Program-made: the position numbers and the translations under genes | Shown here: piece after piece, positions 39,295 through 49,195 of the stretch | Layout: each line of letters starts with the position of its first letter | How positions within the stretch are numbered: the stretch's first letter is position 1 | Assembly: GCA_030535235.1 (NCBI GenBank) | Contig: JAUNCL010000008.1 | Location: 1-64,000 of the forward strand | Length of the DNA stretch: 64,000 bases | Reading direction: 5' to 3' | Source of the DNA: Bacillota bacterium | Lineage (GTDB): Bacteria > Bacillota > Clostridia > Oscillospirales > Oscillospiraceae | The notes under the pieces: model-generated | Told to the model about the DNA's origin: nothing | Databases searched by the model: none | The model's input: the letters and a program-made list of their open reading frames with translations, nothing else

Positions 39295-41391
39295 ATGTTG
39301 ACCATACCGGAATATTTTGGGAGCCTGGTGTTTGACGACCGCATCATGAAGGCCCGGCTCTCCAGTCAGGTATACCGTTCTCTAAAGCAGACCATGGAAC
39401 GGGGGACCAAGTTGGACCTGTCCGTGGCTGACGCCGTGGCCGCCGCCATGCGGGACTGGGCTGTCGAGAACGGAGCCACCCATTTCACCCACTGGTTCCA
39501 GCCCCTCACCGGTATCACCGCGGAGAAGCACGACAGCTTCATCTCTCCCGCCCCCGACGGCCGGGTCATTCTGGAGTTCTCCGGCAAGGAGCTCATCAAG
39601 GGAGAGCCCGACGCCTCCTCCTTCCCCTCCGGCGGCCTGCGGGCCACCTTCGAGGCCAGAGGCTACACCGCCTGGGACCCCACCAGCTACGCCTTTATCA
39701 AGGGCAAGACCCTCTGCATCCCCACGGCTTTCTGCGCCTACGGCGGGGAGGCCCTGGACAAAAAGACCCCTCTGCTCCGCTCCATGGAGGCCCTGAACAA
39801 GCAGGCTCTGCGAATCCTGCGGCTCTTCGGCAGCACCGAGGTGAAGCGGGTCACCTCCATGGTGGGACCCGAGCAGGAATACTTCCTGGTGGATCAGGCC
39901 ATGTACAACGCCAGAAAGGACCTGGTCTACACCGGCCGGACCCTCTTCGGCGCCAAACCTCCCAAGGGTCAGGAGCTGGACGACCACTACTTCGGCTCCA
40001 TCAAGCCCCGGGTGGCCGCCTACATGGAGGATCTGAACGACGAGCTGTGGAAGCTGGGTATCCTGGCCAAGACCGAGCACAACGAGGTGGCCCCCGCCCA
40101 GCACGAGCTGGCCCCCATCTACACCACCGCCAACATCGCCGCTGACCACGACCAGCTGACCATGGAGATCATGCAGAAGGTAGCCGCCAGACACGGCCTG
40201 GTCTGTCTGCTCCACGAAAAGCCCTTCGCCGGCGTCAATGGCTCCGGCAAGCACAACAACTGGTCCATCGCCACCGACACCGGCATGAACCTCCTCTCCC
40301 CCGGTGAGACTCCCTATGAGAACGCCCAGTTCCTCCTCTTCCTGGTGGCCGTCATCAAGGCGGTGGACGAGTATCAGGGCCTCCTCCGCATGGCCGTGGC
40401 CACCGCCGGCAACGACCACCGTCTGGGGGCCAACGAGGCCCCGCCCGCTGTGATCTCCATCTTCCTGGGGGACGAGCTCACCGCCGTGCTGGAGGCCATT
40501 GAGAACGATGCCCCCTACGCCGGCATGGAGAAGAAGAAGATGCGGCTGGGGGTCAACGCCCTGCCCCGCTTCATCCGGGACACCACCGACCGGAACCGGA
40601 CCTCCCCCTTTGCCTTCACCGGCAACAAGTTTGAGTTCCGTATGCTGGGCTCCAGCAACTCCATCGCCTGCGCCAACATGATGCTCAACACCGCCGTGGC
40701 AGAGGTCCTCCGCCAGTTCGCCGATGCCCTGGAGGCCTCCACGAACTTCGATGACACCCTCCACGAGCTTCTCAAGAGCACCGTCATCGCCCACAAGCGC
40801 ATCATCTTCAACGGCAACGGCTACGACGACACCTGGATCAGGGAGGCCGTGGAGGAGCGGGGTCTTCTGAACCGGCCCACCACCCCCGACGCCATGGGGG
40901 CCGTGCTGGAGAAGAAGAACCAGGATATGCTCATCGCCCACCAGGTCTTCTCCAAGGCCGAGCTACTCTCCCGCTATGAGATCCAGATGGAGAACTACTG
41001 CAAGACCGTCCGCATCGAGGGTCTGACCATGGTGGACATGGTCAGAAAGGAGATCTTGCCCGCCGTAGAGGCCTATCTGGCCGACATCGGCTCCGCCGCC
41101 GCCGCCAAGCAGGCAGTGAGCCCCGAGCTTCCCTGTACTTACGAAAAGAAGCTGCTCAAGAAACTGGACCTGCTGGTCAACCTGATGGATGAGAGAACGG
41201 AAGCCCTGGAGCAGGCCATGGTGAACCTGGAGACCCTGGGGGACATCACCCAGGAGGCCTACGCCATCCGGGATGTGGTCCTGCCCAGGATGCGGGAGCT
41301 GCGGGCCGCCGCCGACGAGGCCGAGACCTGCACCGCCAGAAAATACTGGCCCTTCCCCACCTATGGCGACCTGCTCTTTGGGGTGAGATAA
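39295..41391 (+). CDS. glnN: Type III glutamine synthetase
   Basis: A 698-residue GSIII, the large dodecameric glutamine synthetase of Bacteroidetes, cyanobacteria and some Firmicutes, making glutamine from glutamate, ammonia and ATP. Recognised blocks are [35 protein letters not shown], the metal-site [60 protein letters not shown] and [21 protein letters not shown]. Length is typical. It is the first gene of a unit with asnB (45-bp gap). The leader in front has a hexaloop hairpin competing with a terminator, pointing to control by the ANTAR protein encoded at 51694-52290. Confidence 0.97.
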   Translation: MLTIPEYFGSLVFDDRIMKARLSSQVYRSLKQTMERGTKLDLSVADAVAAAMRDWAVENGATHFTHWFQPLTGITAEKHDSFISPAPDGRVILEFSGKELIKGEPDASSFPSGGLRATFEARGYTAWDPTSYAFIKGKTLCIPTAFCAYGGEALDKKTPLLRSMEALNKQALRILRLFGSTEVKRVTSMVGPEQEYFLVDQAMYNARKDLVYTGRTLFGAKPPKGQELDDHYFGSIKPRVAAYMEDLNDELWKLGILAKTEHNEVAPAQHELAPIYTTANIAADHDQLTMEIMQKVAARHGLVCLLHEKPFAGVNGSGKHNNWSIATDTGMNLLSPGETPYENAQFLLFLVAVIKAVDEYQGLLRMAVATAGNDHRLGANEAPPAVISIFLGDELTAVLEAIENDAPYAGMEKKKMRLGVNALPRFIRDTTDRNRTSPFAFTGNKFEFRMLGSSNSIACANMMLNTAVAEVLRQFADALEASTNFDDTLHELLKSTVIAHKRIIFNGNGYDDTWIREAVEERGLLNRPTTPDAMGAVLEKKNQDMLIAHQVFSKAELLSRYEIQMENYCKTVRIEGLTMVDMVRKEILPAVEAYLADIGSAAAAKQAVSPELPCTYEKKLLKKLDLLVNLMDERTEALEQAMVNLETLGDITQEAYAIRDVVLPRMRELRAAADEAETCTARKYWPFPTYGDLLFGVR

Positions 41392-41436
41392 CAGACATCG
41401 CAACCATGACAACGAAAGAAAAGACGGAGGGGTTTT

Positions 41437-43017
41437 ATGTGTTCTATTATGGGATATTGCTCTGACAGCGTGGAACCGGAGCGGTTCCAGGAGGGCTTTG
41501 CCCGCACCAAATCCAGAGGGCCGGATGACAGCCGGGTCCTCTCTACAGGAAAGGGACTGCTGGGCTTCCACCGCCTGTCCATCATGGGCCTGCACCCCGA
41601 GGGGATGCAGCCCTTCACCCTGGACGGCAGTTATCTGGTCTGCAACGGGGAGATCTATGGATTTCAGCCCATCAAGCAGGAGCTTCAGGAAAAGGGCTAC
41701 GTCTTCCAGAGTGACTCGGACTGCGAGGTCCTCCTCCCCCTCTATCGGGAATACGGGGTGGACATGTTCGCCATGCTGGACGCGGAGTTCGCCTGCATCC
41801 TCTATGACGGGGAGCAGGAGACCTTTGTAGCCGCCCGGGACCCCATCGGGATCCGCCCCCTGTACTACGGCTACGACGAGAACTGCTCCATCGTCTTTGC
41901 CAGCGAGGCCAAAAACCTGGTGGGGTTGGTGGAGCACATCATGCCCTTCCCCCCGGGGCACTACTACAAAAACGGTCGGTTCATCTGTTACCATGACATC
42001 ACCGCCGTGAAGCAGGTGTCCCGGGATGACCTGGAGACCGCCTGCACCAAGATCCGGGAAAAGCTCACCGCCGGCATCCGGAAGCGCCTGGTGGCCGACG
42101 CCAAGGTGGGCTTCCTCCTCAGCGGCGGTCTGGACTCCTCCCTGGTCTGCTCTGTGGCCCAGCGGTACTCCGACGCCCCTATCCGTACCTTTGCCATTGG
42201 CATGAGCGAGGATGCCATCGACCTGAAGTACGCCAAGGAGGTGGCCGAGTACATCGGCAGCGACCACACCGAGGTCATCATCTCCAAGGAGGACGTCCTG
42301 GACGCCCTGGACACCGTGGTCCATCTGCTGGGGACCTTCGACATCACCACCATCCGTGCCAGCATCGGTATGTATCTGGTCTGCAAGGCTATCCATCAGA
42401 ACACCGACATCCGGGTCCTGCTCACCGGCGAGATTTCCGATGAGCTCTTCGGCTACAAATATACCGACTTTGCCCCCTCGGCAGAGGAATTCCAAAAGGA
42501 GGCCGTTAAGCGCTTGCGGGAGCTCCACATATACGACGTCCTCCGGGCAGACCGCTGCATCTCCGTCAACTCCCTGGAGGCCAGAGTGCCCTTTGGGGAC
42601 CTGGATTTCGTGGAGTACGTCATGTCCATCGACCCCGAGCTGAAAATGAACAAATACAACAAGGGCAAGTACCTCCTCCGCCACGCCTTCGAGGGGGACT
42701 ACCTGCCGGAGCGCATCCTGTACCGGGAAAAGGCCGCCTTCTCTGACGCGGTGGGCCACTCCATGGTGGACTACCTGAAGGAGTACGCCGAGAGCCGCTA
42801 CACCGACGAGGAGTTCCAGCAGAACCGGCTGGCCTACACCCACGCCCAGCCCTTCACCAAGGAGTCCCTTCTCTACCGGGAGATCTTTGAGCAGTATTAT
42901 CCCGGTCAGGGGGAGATGATCGTGGATTTCTGGATGCCCAACAAAGCCTGGGAAGGCTGCAATGTAGACGACCCCAGCGCCCGCGTTCTCTCCAACTACG
43001 GCCAGAGCGGCCTTTAA
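41437..43017 (+). CDS. asnB: Glutamine-hydrolysing asparagine synthetase
   Basis: A 526-residue class-II amidotransferase that makes asparagine from aspartate, ATP and glutamine. Cys2 (MCSIMGYC) is the nucleophile of the N-terminal glutaminase domain, which also has FHRLSIMGL, CNGEIYGF and SDSDCEVLL. The synthetase domain has the PP-loop LLSGGLDSSLVCSVA near residue 230, then HTEVIISKEDVLDALDTVV and LTGEISDELFGYKYTDFAP. A terminator follows at 43086-43121. Placement behind glnN puts both glutamine supply and use under one leader. Confidence 0.96.
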   Translation: MCSIMGYCSDSVEPERFQEGFARTKSRGPDDSRVLSTGKGLLGFHRLSIMGLHPEGMQPFTLDGSYLVCNGEIYGFQPIKQELQEKGYVFQSDSDCEVLLPLYREYGVDMFAMLDAEFACILYDGEQETFVAARDPIGIRPLYYGYDENCSIVFASEAKNLVGLVEHIMPFPPGHYYKNGRFICYHDITAVKQVSRDDLETACTKIREKLTAGIRKRLVADAKVGFLLSGGLDSSLVCSVAQRYSDAPIRTFAIGMSEDAIDLKYAKEVAEYIGSDHTEVIISKEDVLDALDTVVHLLGTFDITTIRASIGMYLVCKAIHQNTDIRVLLTGEISDELFGYKYTDFAPSAEEFQKEAVKRLRELHIYDVLRADRCISVNSLEARVPFGDLDFVEYVMSIDPELKMNKYNKGKYLLRHAFEGDYLPERILYREKAAFSDAVGHSMVDYLKEYAESRYTDEEFQQNRLAYTHAQPFTKESLLYREIFEQYYPGQGEMIVDFWMPNKAWEGCNVDDPSARVLSNYGQSGL

Positions 43018-43085
43018 ACTTTGCTACCCAGAGAAAAACCGTCTTTTTCAAGACATTTTTCTCCTTACCTTTTTCTTCCTCTCCC

Positions 43086-43121
43086 AAAACCGCCGTATCC
43101 ATTGAGATACGGCGGTTTTTT
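43086..43121 (+). terminator. Terminator of glnN-asnB
   Basis: A perfect 14-bp stem, AAAACCGCCGTATC (43086-43099) with 43106-43119, then T residues. Confidence 0.88.
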
Positions 43122-43132
43122 CCTTTTTATAG

Positions 43133-43161
43133 TTGACATCTCTCCCATTCCGCCGTATAGT
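43133..43161 (+). promoter_or_regulatory. Promoter of the fusion-protein operon
   Basis: -35 TTGACA (43133-43138), 17-bp spacer, -10 TATAGT (43156-43161), the same -10 word as the glnN promoter. Confidence 0.78.
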
Positions 43162-43171
43162 AAATATTGTA

Positions 43172-43227
43172 TTGAGACAAAGATGTCCCGGAAACTGTTT
43201 CTGCGGCGTCCTTGTCTCAGTTTTTAT
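43172..43227 (+). promoter_or_regulatory. ANTAR-type leader of the fusion-protein operon
   Basis: A terminator with arms near TTGAGACAA (43172-43180) and TTGTCTCAG (43212-43220) and a T-rich tail encloses about 30 bases. Its 5' arm can instead form a hairpin with loop AAAGAT (43179-43184; A at 1, G at 4) on stem GAC/GTC, extended by a G-C pair past one mismatch. A rival tetraloop fold GACA-AAGA-TGTC is also possible. The layout matches the glnN and glnA leaders. Confidence 0.5.
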
Positions 43228-43263
43228 TTTCATTAGAATTTATTTCTCCGGAGGTGGCAACCC

Positions 43264-46200
43264 ATGACAGATCCCATGGCAGCAAAGGACGCATTCAACC
43301 AGGCCCTGCTCCAGCTCTCCCAGGCTGCCCCGGCCGTCGGCGGCCTGCTCATCCAGGAGGCAGAGGCCCTGATGGCCCTATCCGCCCACGACAGCCGGGT
43401 TTGCCGACAGACCCTGGCCCTCTGCCAGCCAGCCATGGCGGCCCTGGGGGCCCAGGTGGACGACCGGTGGCTGGCGGCCCTGTATGACCAACTCACAGCC
43501 AACCTCTTCCCCGATGAGACCACCGGCCATGTGCGGCGCCCCCTGGACCCCGCCGAGACTCTGTATCTGGCCGTTCTGGAGCTGGTCCTCTCCCAGCCCG
43601 TTTCGGTCTCTGACTCTCTGCTGGACCTGCTTCCCCTCCCCGAGGATTCCATTCCCGGCAGCCGTGTGGAGCTCCAGTACCGGCGTTTCCGAAAACTGTT
43701 TGGAGAAAACCATGTGGTGACCCTCATGCGGCTGGGCCGGGAGATCATGCCCTTCGATCCGGCCTCCCACACCATCGGCGTCCACAACGTGGCCCTCCAC
43801 ACCGCCAAGATGGCCAAACTGGCGGGTATTCCCGTGGACCTGCCCCTGGTGAGCGCCGCCGCCCTGGGCCATGACGTGGGAAAATTCGGCTGCCGGGGGG
43901 AGGACGCCCAGCGGATCCCCTACCTCCACTACTACTACACCTGGCAGTGGTTCAGCGAGCACGACATGGAGGACATCGGCTACATCTCCGCCAACCACTC
44001 CACCTGGGACCTGGAATTTGAGAACCTGCCCATGGAATCCCTCCTTCTCATCTATGCGGACTTCCGGGTTCGGGGATCCAGGGAGAACGGAAAGGAGACC
44101 ATGGCCATCTACAGCCTGGCCGAGGCCTATGACATGATCTTCTCCAAGCTCTATAACATGACCGAAGAAAAGCAGCTCCGGTACCGGACGGTCTACGCCA
44201 AGCTGCGGGATTTCGAGACCTATCTGACCTCCCACGGGGTCCCGGTGGACCTGGATCGGGAACAACTGGAGGAGGTGCAGTCCACCGACCCCGCCCTCCT
44301 CTCTCCCGACCAGGCCCTCCAGGGTCTGCGGAACATGACCCTGGAAAACTCCATCCGGCTCATGAACATGGTCAGCACCGATGAGTCCTTTGAACAGCTT
44401 CTGGAACAGGCCAAGGGAGAAAAGAACCTCCAGCGCATCCGCACCTACCTTCACCTTCTGGAGGAGTACAGCACCTACATGACCAAGGCCAACAAGCAGA
44501 AGGCCCTGACCCTCCTCTACGAACTGCTCATGCACCCCGACGGGGACGTCCGCCGGAAGGCAGGCAGCCTCATGGGGCAGATCCTGGCCAACAGCGGCCC
44601 CAAGTATCGGAAGGAGCGGCCAGGAGGTGCCCGGAAGGAGGCCATCACCCCCACCATGATGGCCCTGTTGGACGAGTCCGTGAGCCTGTGGGAAAAATAC
44701 ATCCACCTGTGCCTCCGGCCCCAGCAGAGAGTCTCCCCCAGCCATGCCCTTCGAATTTCAAACTCCCTGAAAACCATCTGTCACAGTCTTTTCGCCCATT
44801 GTGACGGAAAGGAGGCCCAACCCCTGCTGGAGCCCCTTCTCCACCTGATCTGGGAGACCGATGACCCCCGGGAGCAGTTCATCCTGATCGACGCCCTGGG
44901 CAAGATCCCCTGGGCCTGTCTCCCCAAAGACGCCGAGGCCCCCACCATCCAGGCCCTGGGACGGATGCTCCACAGCCAGGAGGTGAGGCTCCAGATCGCC
45001 GCGCTGCTCCGCCTGGAGGAGCTCTGCCGTCAGCGGCCTGGGCTGATCCCCCAGATCCGCCCCCAGGCAGAGAGTTTTGTACCCTGGGATGGAGAGCACC
45101 GGTTGGTGCTGACCACCCTGCGCTGCCGGGTTCTGGGGCTGCCCGCACCCTCCCTCAGCTCAGAGGAGGCCTCTGAGATCTACCTGAGCAACCTGAAGGC
45201 TGCCGTCCACTGGATGGTGAAGCTGGTCCAGATCGACCTGCTCTGCGCCCGGGTGGATACCTGTCCCGACAGCATCTTTCACACCGCCATGCACCTGTCC
45301 AACCTTCTCTCGGTCAGCGAACACCTGCCCGTCCGGGAGTACGCCGGTCAGTGCCTGATCCGTCTGGCTCCCCGGCTGGCGGCGGAGCAGATCAACGAGA
45401 TCGCCATCGACCTGCTTCGGGAACTGGAGAGCGGGCAGGAGCAGATCTCCCAGTTCATCCCCCCCTACGCCGGCCCCATTCTCTGCCTGCTGCCGGAAAA
45501 GGAGCTGCGGGAGGCCATCGTGATCCTGGAAAATCTCGTGCGGCGCGCTTCCGGCCGGGCGGCCCGGGCAGCCCTGTATACCCTGGGAGAGATACTAAAT
45601 GTATGGACCGGAGACGAAGATATGGTCCACCGGGTCCTGGGGATCCTCATGTCGGGGGTCAGCCACTATGAGGAGGACATTCACCAGACCGCTCTGGCCG
45701 TCCTCTGCCGGGAGGTCTTCGGCAGCCGCCGCCTCTCCCCGGAACGGAAGAATCGCTGCTTCACCTTCCTGCATAAAAAGCTGCTGACCATCCTGTCGGA
45801 GCCCCGGGAGGGCCGGCTGACCTTCTTCAACCGGGCCGCCATGCTCAACCACCTCTACCGGTTCCTGGTCCAGTATGAGGTCACCCGGGGGCCCTTCGTC
45901 TTCCCAGCCAGAAAGCCCGCCGCCTTTTTCCCCGGCACCTTCGACCCCTTCTCCGTGGGCCACAAGCGCATCGTGGAGGAGATTCGGTCCCTGGGATACG
46001 AGGTCTACTTGGCGGTGGACGAGTTCTCCTGGAGCAAGCAGACCCTGGCCAAGCTCCTGCGGCGGCAGATCGTCAGCATGTCCGTGGCCGACCAATGGGA
46101 CACCTATCTCTTCCCCGACGATATCCCCATCAATATCGCCATGCCCCGGGATCTGGCCCGCCTGCGGTCCTTCTTTCCGGACCAGGACCTCTGTCTGGTG

Positions 46201-47964
46201 GCGGGCAGCGATGTGATCCGCCACGCCTCGGCCTACCGCAGCACCCTTCCCTGCTCCGCTCCCGACTTCGACCACATCATCTTCTGCCGGGACCGGGAGG
46301 AGGGTCCCCCCATGGAGGAGATCATCCGGGGCAAGGTCCGGCTGATCTCCCTGCCCGCCTTCTTTGACACGGTGAGCTCCACCCGGATCCGGGAGTATGT
46401 GGACCAGAACCTGGACATCTCCATGCTGGTAGACCCTGCCGTCCAGTCACTGATCTACCAGTACAGCCTGTACCTCCGCTCCCCGGAGCGAAAGGACATC
46501 CTCCGGCGGCAGGACCTCTTCTTCCGCACGTACCGAAGCCGGACGGGAGAACTCCCGGAAACCATGAACCGTCTGCTGACCCGGGGACGGGATGCTCTGG
46601 GGTCCGCCCTCTTCCTGCGGCCCTCCACCCTGTGGGGATGGACCGTGGGGCACACCCTCCACTCCGCCGACCTCTACGAGGTCATCGGCACCCTGGAGGG
46701 GGCCAGCTTCGTCCGGCAGAACACCTCCGGCCGCATCCTCTTTGTGGACCAGGTCTGCCTGGAGTGCCCCAAGGACCAGGAGCCAGCCGCCTGCCGGATG
46801 CTCCTGAACGAGCTGCTGGCCCGCAGTCTGGAGCGGGACCACACCTACGCCCTCTGCCGGTGCCAGGAGACCGAAGGCCCTCTGGCCTACGCCTTGGAGC
46901 AGCTGGGCTTTCTTCCCATTCCGGGGCAGGAGGATATCTTCTGCGTGGATATGCGCTCCCCCATGATGCTCCTCCAGGACGGCTTTCTCCACATCAAAAA
47001 GCCCTACCGGGACAGCGACCGGGTGAAGGCCGTCGTGGCCCGGATCCGCCCCCGCCTCCGCTCCACCCTGGCGGGCATGTTCCCCGGCAAGCTGGTGCTG
47101 TGCTTCGACTCCGAGATGCTCAACCAGGCCCTGATGGAGCGGGTAGAAACCCTCAACGGCGTCAAGGACGTTCCCCCCGGCCAGCGCCGGCTGGGGCCCT
47201 GCATGTGCGTCCCCTACGGCAAGATTCTGGCCGACGAGATCGTTCCCAACACTGTCACCAAGACCCTCCATGTAGAGAAGAGCTTTGACCCGGACATCCA
47301 CAGCTTCCAGGTCACTGAGTACCCCGGCTACTCCCCCCTGAAGAACCAGGTCCGCACACTCCTCTCCTTCCAGCGGCCGGTGATCCTGGTAGATGACCTG
47401 CTCCACAAGGGCCACCGCATGGAGAAGCTGGACCGCATCCTGAAGGAGGAGGGACTGGACATCCAAAAAATCATCGTGGCGGTCATGTCCGGCTACGGAC
47501 GGGATCTGATGCGCCTTCAGGGGCGGCAGGTGGACTGCGAGTATTTCATTCCCAACCTCCACTACTGGATGACCGAGAGCCTGCTCTACCCCTTTTTAGG
47601 GGGCGACAGCGTGGCCGGACGGCGGGTCACCGAGGGAATGCTCCCCTCCATCAACCTCATTCTTCCCTACATCTATCCCAACTTCCTGGCGGACGCCTCC
47701 GACGGCGCCATCCGCCAGCTCTCCCAGGTGGCCCTGGAAAACGCCTGCGCCCTGATGAAGGCCCTGGAGCAGGAGCACCAGCAGATCTGCAGCACCGCCT
47801 TATCCCTGCGGCGGCTGGGGGAGGTCCTCCAGCGGCCCCGTCTCCCTGACCGTGGAGGCTGCCTGGGCTATGACGTTTCCCTGCCCCCGTCGGCCTGCCT
47901 GGAGGATGATCTCATCCAGCTCCGGCGGCTCCATCGAAAGGAGGGTCACTATTATGAAGTATAG
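43264..47964 (+). CDS. Giant fusion: HD hydrolase, helical repeats, nucleotidyltransferase, GNAT-like and PRTase-like domains
   Basis: A 1,566-residue cytoplasmic protein without signal or membrane segments. In order: an HD phosphohydrolase domain (about 150-320) with His174, His203-Asp204 (GHDVGKFG) and Asp266 as metal ligands; a long helical HEAT-like region (about 370-870); a NadD/cytidylyltransferase-like domain with GTFDPFSVGH (891-900) and SSTRIR (1038-1043); a GNAT-like stretch (about 1155-1236); and a type-I phosphoribosyltransferase-like domain with the PRPP-loop-like VILVDDLLHKGHR (1373-1385). All key motifs look intact. The parts point to making and breaking nucleotides or NAD-like cofactors, but the reaction is unknown. 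It heads an operon with an LDH/MDH-like enzyme and a flavodoxin-like protein, behind an ANTAR-type leader among glutamine genes. GGAGGTG precedes the ATG. Confidence 0.8.
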   Translation: MTDPMAAKDAFNQALLQLSQAAPAVGGLLIQEAEALMALSAHDSRVCRQTLALCQPAMAALGAQVDDRWLAALYDQLTANLFPDETTGHVRRPLDPAETLYLAVLELVLSQPVSVSDSLLDLLPLPEDSIPGSRVELQYRRFRKLFGENHVVTLMRLGREIMPFDPASHTIGVHNVALHTAKMAKLAGIPVDLPLVSAAALGHDVGKFGCRGEDAQRIPYLHYYYTWQWFSEHDMEDIGYISANHSTWDLEFENLPMESLLLIYADFRVRGSRENGKETMAIYSLAEAYDMIFSKLYNMTEEKQLRYRTVYAKLRDFETYLTSHGVPVDLDREQLEEVQSTDPALLSPDQALQGLRNMTLENSIRLMNMVSTDESFEQLLEQAKGEKNLQRIRTYLHLLEEYSTYMTKANKQKALTLLYELLMHPDGDVRRKAGSLMGQILANSGPKYRKERPGGARKEAITPTMMALLDESVSLWEKYIHLCLRPQQRVSPSHALRISNSLKTICHSLFAHCDGKEAQPLLEPLLHLIWETDDPREQFILIDALGKIPWACLPKDAEAPTIQALGRMLHSQEVRLQIAALLRLEELCRQRPGLIPQIRPQAESFVPWDGEHRLVLTTLRCRVLGLPAPSLSSEEASEIYLSNLKAAVHWMVKLVQIDLLCARVDTCPDSIFHTAMHLSNLLSVSEHLPVREYAGQCLIRLAPRLAAEQINEIAIDLLRELESGQEQISQFIPPYAGPILCLLPEKELREAIVILENLVRRASGRAARAALYTLGEILNVWTGDEDMVHRVLGILMSGVSHYEEDIHQTALAVLCREVFGSRRLSPERKNRCFTFLHKKLLTILSEPREGRLTFFNRAAMLNHLYRFLVQYEVTRGPFVFPARKPAAFFPGTFDPFSVGHKRIVEEIRSLGYEVYLAVDEFSWSKQTLAKLLRRQIVSMSVADQWDTYLFPDDIPINIAMPRDLARLRSFFPDQDLCLVAGSDVIRHASAYRSTLPCSAPDFDHIIFCRDREEGPPMEEIIRGKVRLISLPAFFDTVSSTRIREYVDQNLDISMLVDPAVQSLIYQYSLYLRSPERKDILRRQDLFFRTYRSRTGELPETMNRLLTRGRDALGSALFLRPSTLWGWTVGHTLHSADLYEVIGTLEGASFVRQNTSGRILFVDQVCLECPKDQEPAACRMLLNELLARSLERDHTYALCRCQETEGPLAYALEQLGFLPIPGQEDIFCVDMRSPMMLLQDGFLHIKKPYRDSDRVKAVVARIRPRLRSTLAGMFPGKLVLCFDSEMLNQALMERVETLNGVKDVPPGQRRLGPCMCVPYGKILADEIVPNTVTKTLHVEKSFDPDIHSFQVTEYPGYSPLKNQVRTLLSFQRPVILVDDLLHKGHRMEKLDRILKEEGLDIQKIIVAVMSGYGRDLMRLQGRQVDCEYFIPNLHYWMTESLLYPFLGGDSVAGRRVTEGMLPSINLILPYIYPNFLADASDGAIRQLSQVALENACALMKALEQEHQQICSTALSLRRLGEVLQRPRLPDRGGCLGYDVSLPPSACLEDDLIQLRRLHRKEGHYYEV

Positions 47965-49195
47965 CGCCTGGCACGGCTTCTGCCTCTGCGGACAGGAGAG
48001 GCAATTCCCCCCGGAGGCCCGGCCGGTGGATGTCCCCTTCTCCCCTCTGGTCTTTCTGGTCACCCGGGACCCCAGAACCGCCCGGGGCTGGTTCACCATC
48101 TCCCACCCGGCGGAACTCTACGAGCCCGAAGGGCTGGCCGCTCTGACCCCCTGCGATGGTGAAATCCCCCGGGACTTCCCCCGGGAGCTGGTGGGTCTGG
48201 TGGAGGCCCACGGCGCATGCGTGCTGAACACCGCCTTCGCCCGGGCCTTCCCCTGGCTCCTCCACCAGAAAACAGTCCGCCGGGAGGGCTTCAAGATCAC
48301 CCTGGTGGGCCTGGGGGATGTGGGCGGCACCGTCCTCACCGGATTAAAGCTTCTGGGCCGGGAGTTGAGGGAGATCGCCATCTTCGATCCCAACGCCGCC
48401 CTGTGTGCCCGGTATGAGATGGAGCTGAACCAGATCCTCCCGGAGACCGCCGGCGGCACAACGCCCCGGGTCACCATCTGTCCGGAAGCCGACCTCTTTC
48501 ACTGCGACCTGCTGGCCTTCACCGCCTCCCGGGGCGTGCCCGGTCTGGACAGCGGCGTGCAGGATGTCCGCATGGCCCAATTTGAGGCCAACCGAGCCAT
48601 GATCGCCCCCTACGCCCGTCGGGCCAGGGAGGAGGGGTTCCTGGGCGTCTTTTGTCAGATCTCCGACCCGGTGGACAACCTGGCCCGGGAGGTCTTTCTC
48701 CAGAGCAACCAGACACAAACCGGCGACTATGACTTCGCTGGCCTGCTCCCCGAGCAGGTCCAGGGCTTCGGCCTGGGGGTCATGGCAGCCCGGGCGGCCT
48801 ATTATGCGGAAAAGGAAGGGGTGGACTTTTCCCAGGGCGGAGCCTACGGCCCCCACGGCCAGGGACTGGTCATCGCCAACCACAAGGGGAACGGGTACGA
48901 CGAGGCCCTCTCCCAGCGGCTCACCCGCCTGACCCGGGAGGCCAACCTCCGGGTCAGGGACCTGGGCTTCAAGCCCTATATCGCCCCGGGGCTCTCCTCC
49001 GCGGCCGTCTCCCTCCTCCAGCTCCTCCGGGGAGAGGAACACTACGGCGCCGTCCCCCTGGGGGGCGTCTACTTCGGCTGCCGCAGCCGGTATACCCCCC
49101 AGGGCCTCGCCATCCAACGGGAACCCATCAACCAGGGTCTCATGGCCCGTTTGGCCCAGACCCACCGCGCATTGTGGGAGTTTGATACACCATGA
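47954..49195 (+). CDS. LDH/MDH-superfamily dehydrogenase with altered active site
   Basis: A 413-residue protein. After about 110 residues of its own N-terminal domain comes a lactate/malate dehydrogenase-like body. It has the NAD motif ITLVGLGDVGGTVLTGL, Asp ending strand 2 (IFDPNA), DVRMAQFEANRAMIAPYA (the R..N segment), QISDPVDNLARE (usual vsNPVD), FGLGVMAARAAYYAEKEGV (usual GTxLDxxR) and GAYGPHGQGLVIAN with the catalytic-type His. The Asp that normally partners this His (in LDxxR) is replaced by Met, so classic 2-hydroxyacid chemistry is doubtful. The start at 47954 overlaps the fusion-protein gene by 11 bases, and the end overlaps the next gene by four. It probably acts with both. Confidence 0.75.
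   Translation: MKYSAWHGFCLCGQERQFPPEARPVDVPFSPLVFLVTRDPRTARGWFTISHPAELYEPEGLAALTPCDGEIPRDFPRELVGLVEAHGACVLNTAFARAFPWLLHQKTVRREGFKITLVGLGDVGGTVLTGLKLLGRELREIAIFDPNAALCARYEMELNQILPETAGGTTPRVTICPEADLFHCDLLAFTASRGVPGLDSGVQDVRMAQFEANRAMIAPYARRAREEGFLGVFCQISDPVDNLAREVFLQSNQTQTGDYDFAGLLPEQVQGFGLGVMAARAAYYAEKEGVDFSQGGAYGPHGQGLVIANHKGNGYDEALSQRLTRLTREANLRVRDLGFKPYIAPGLSSAAVSLLQLLRGEEHYGAVPLGGVYFGCRSRYTPQGLAIQREPINQGLMARLAQTHRALWEFDTP

Noticed and set aside
40963-42843. 626-residue minus-strand frame across glnN and asnB
   Set aside because: Antisense to two strongly conserved genes; no motif, no start signal.
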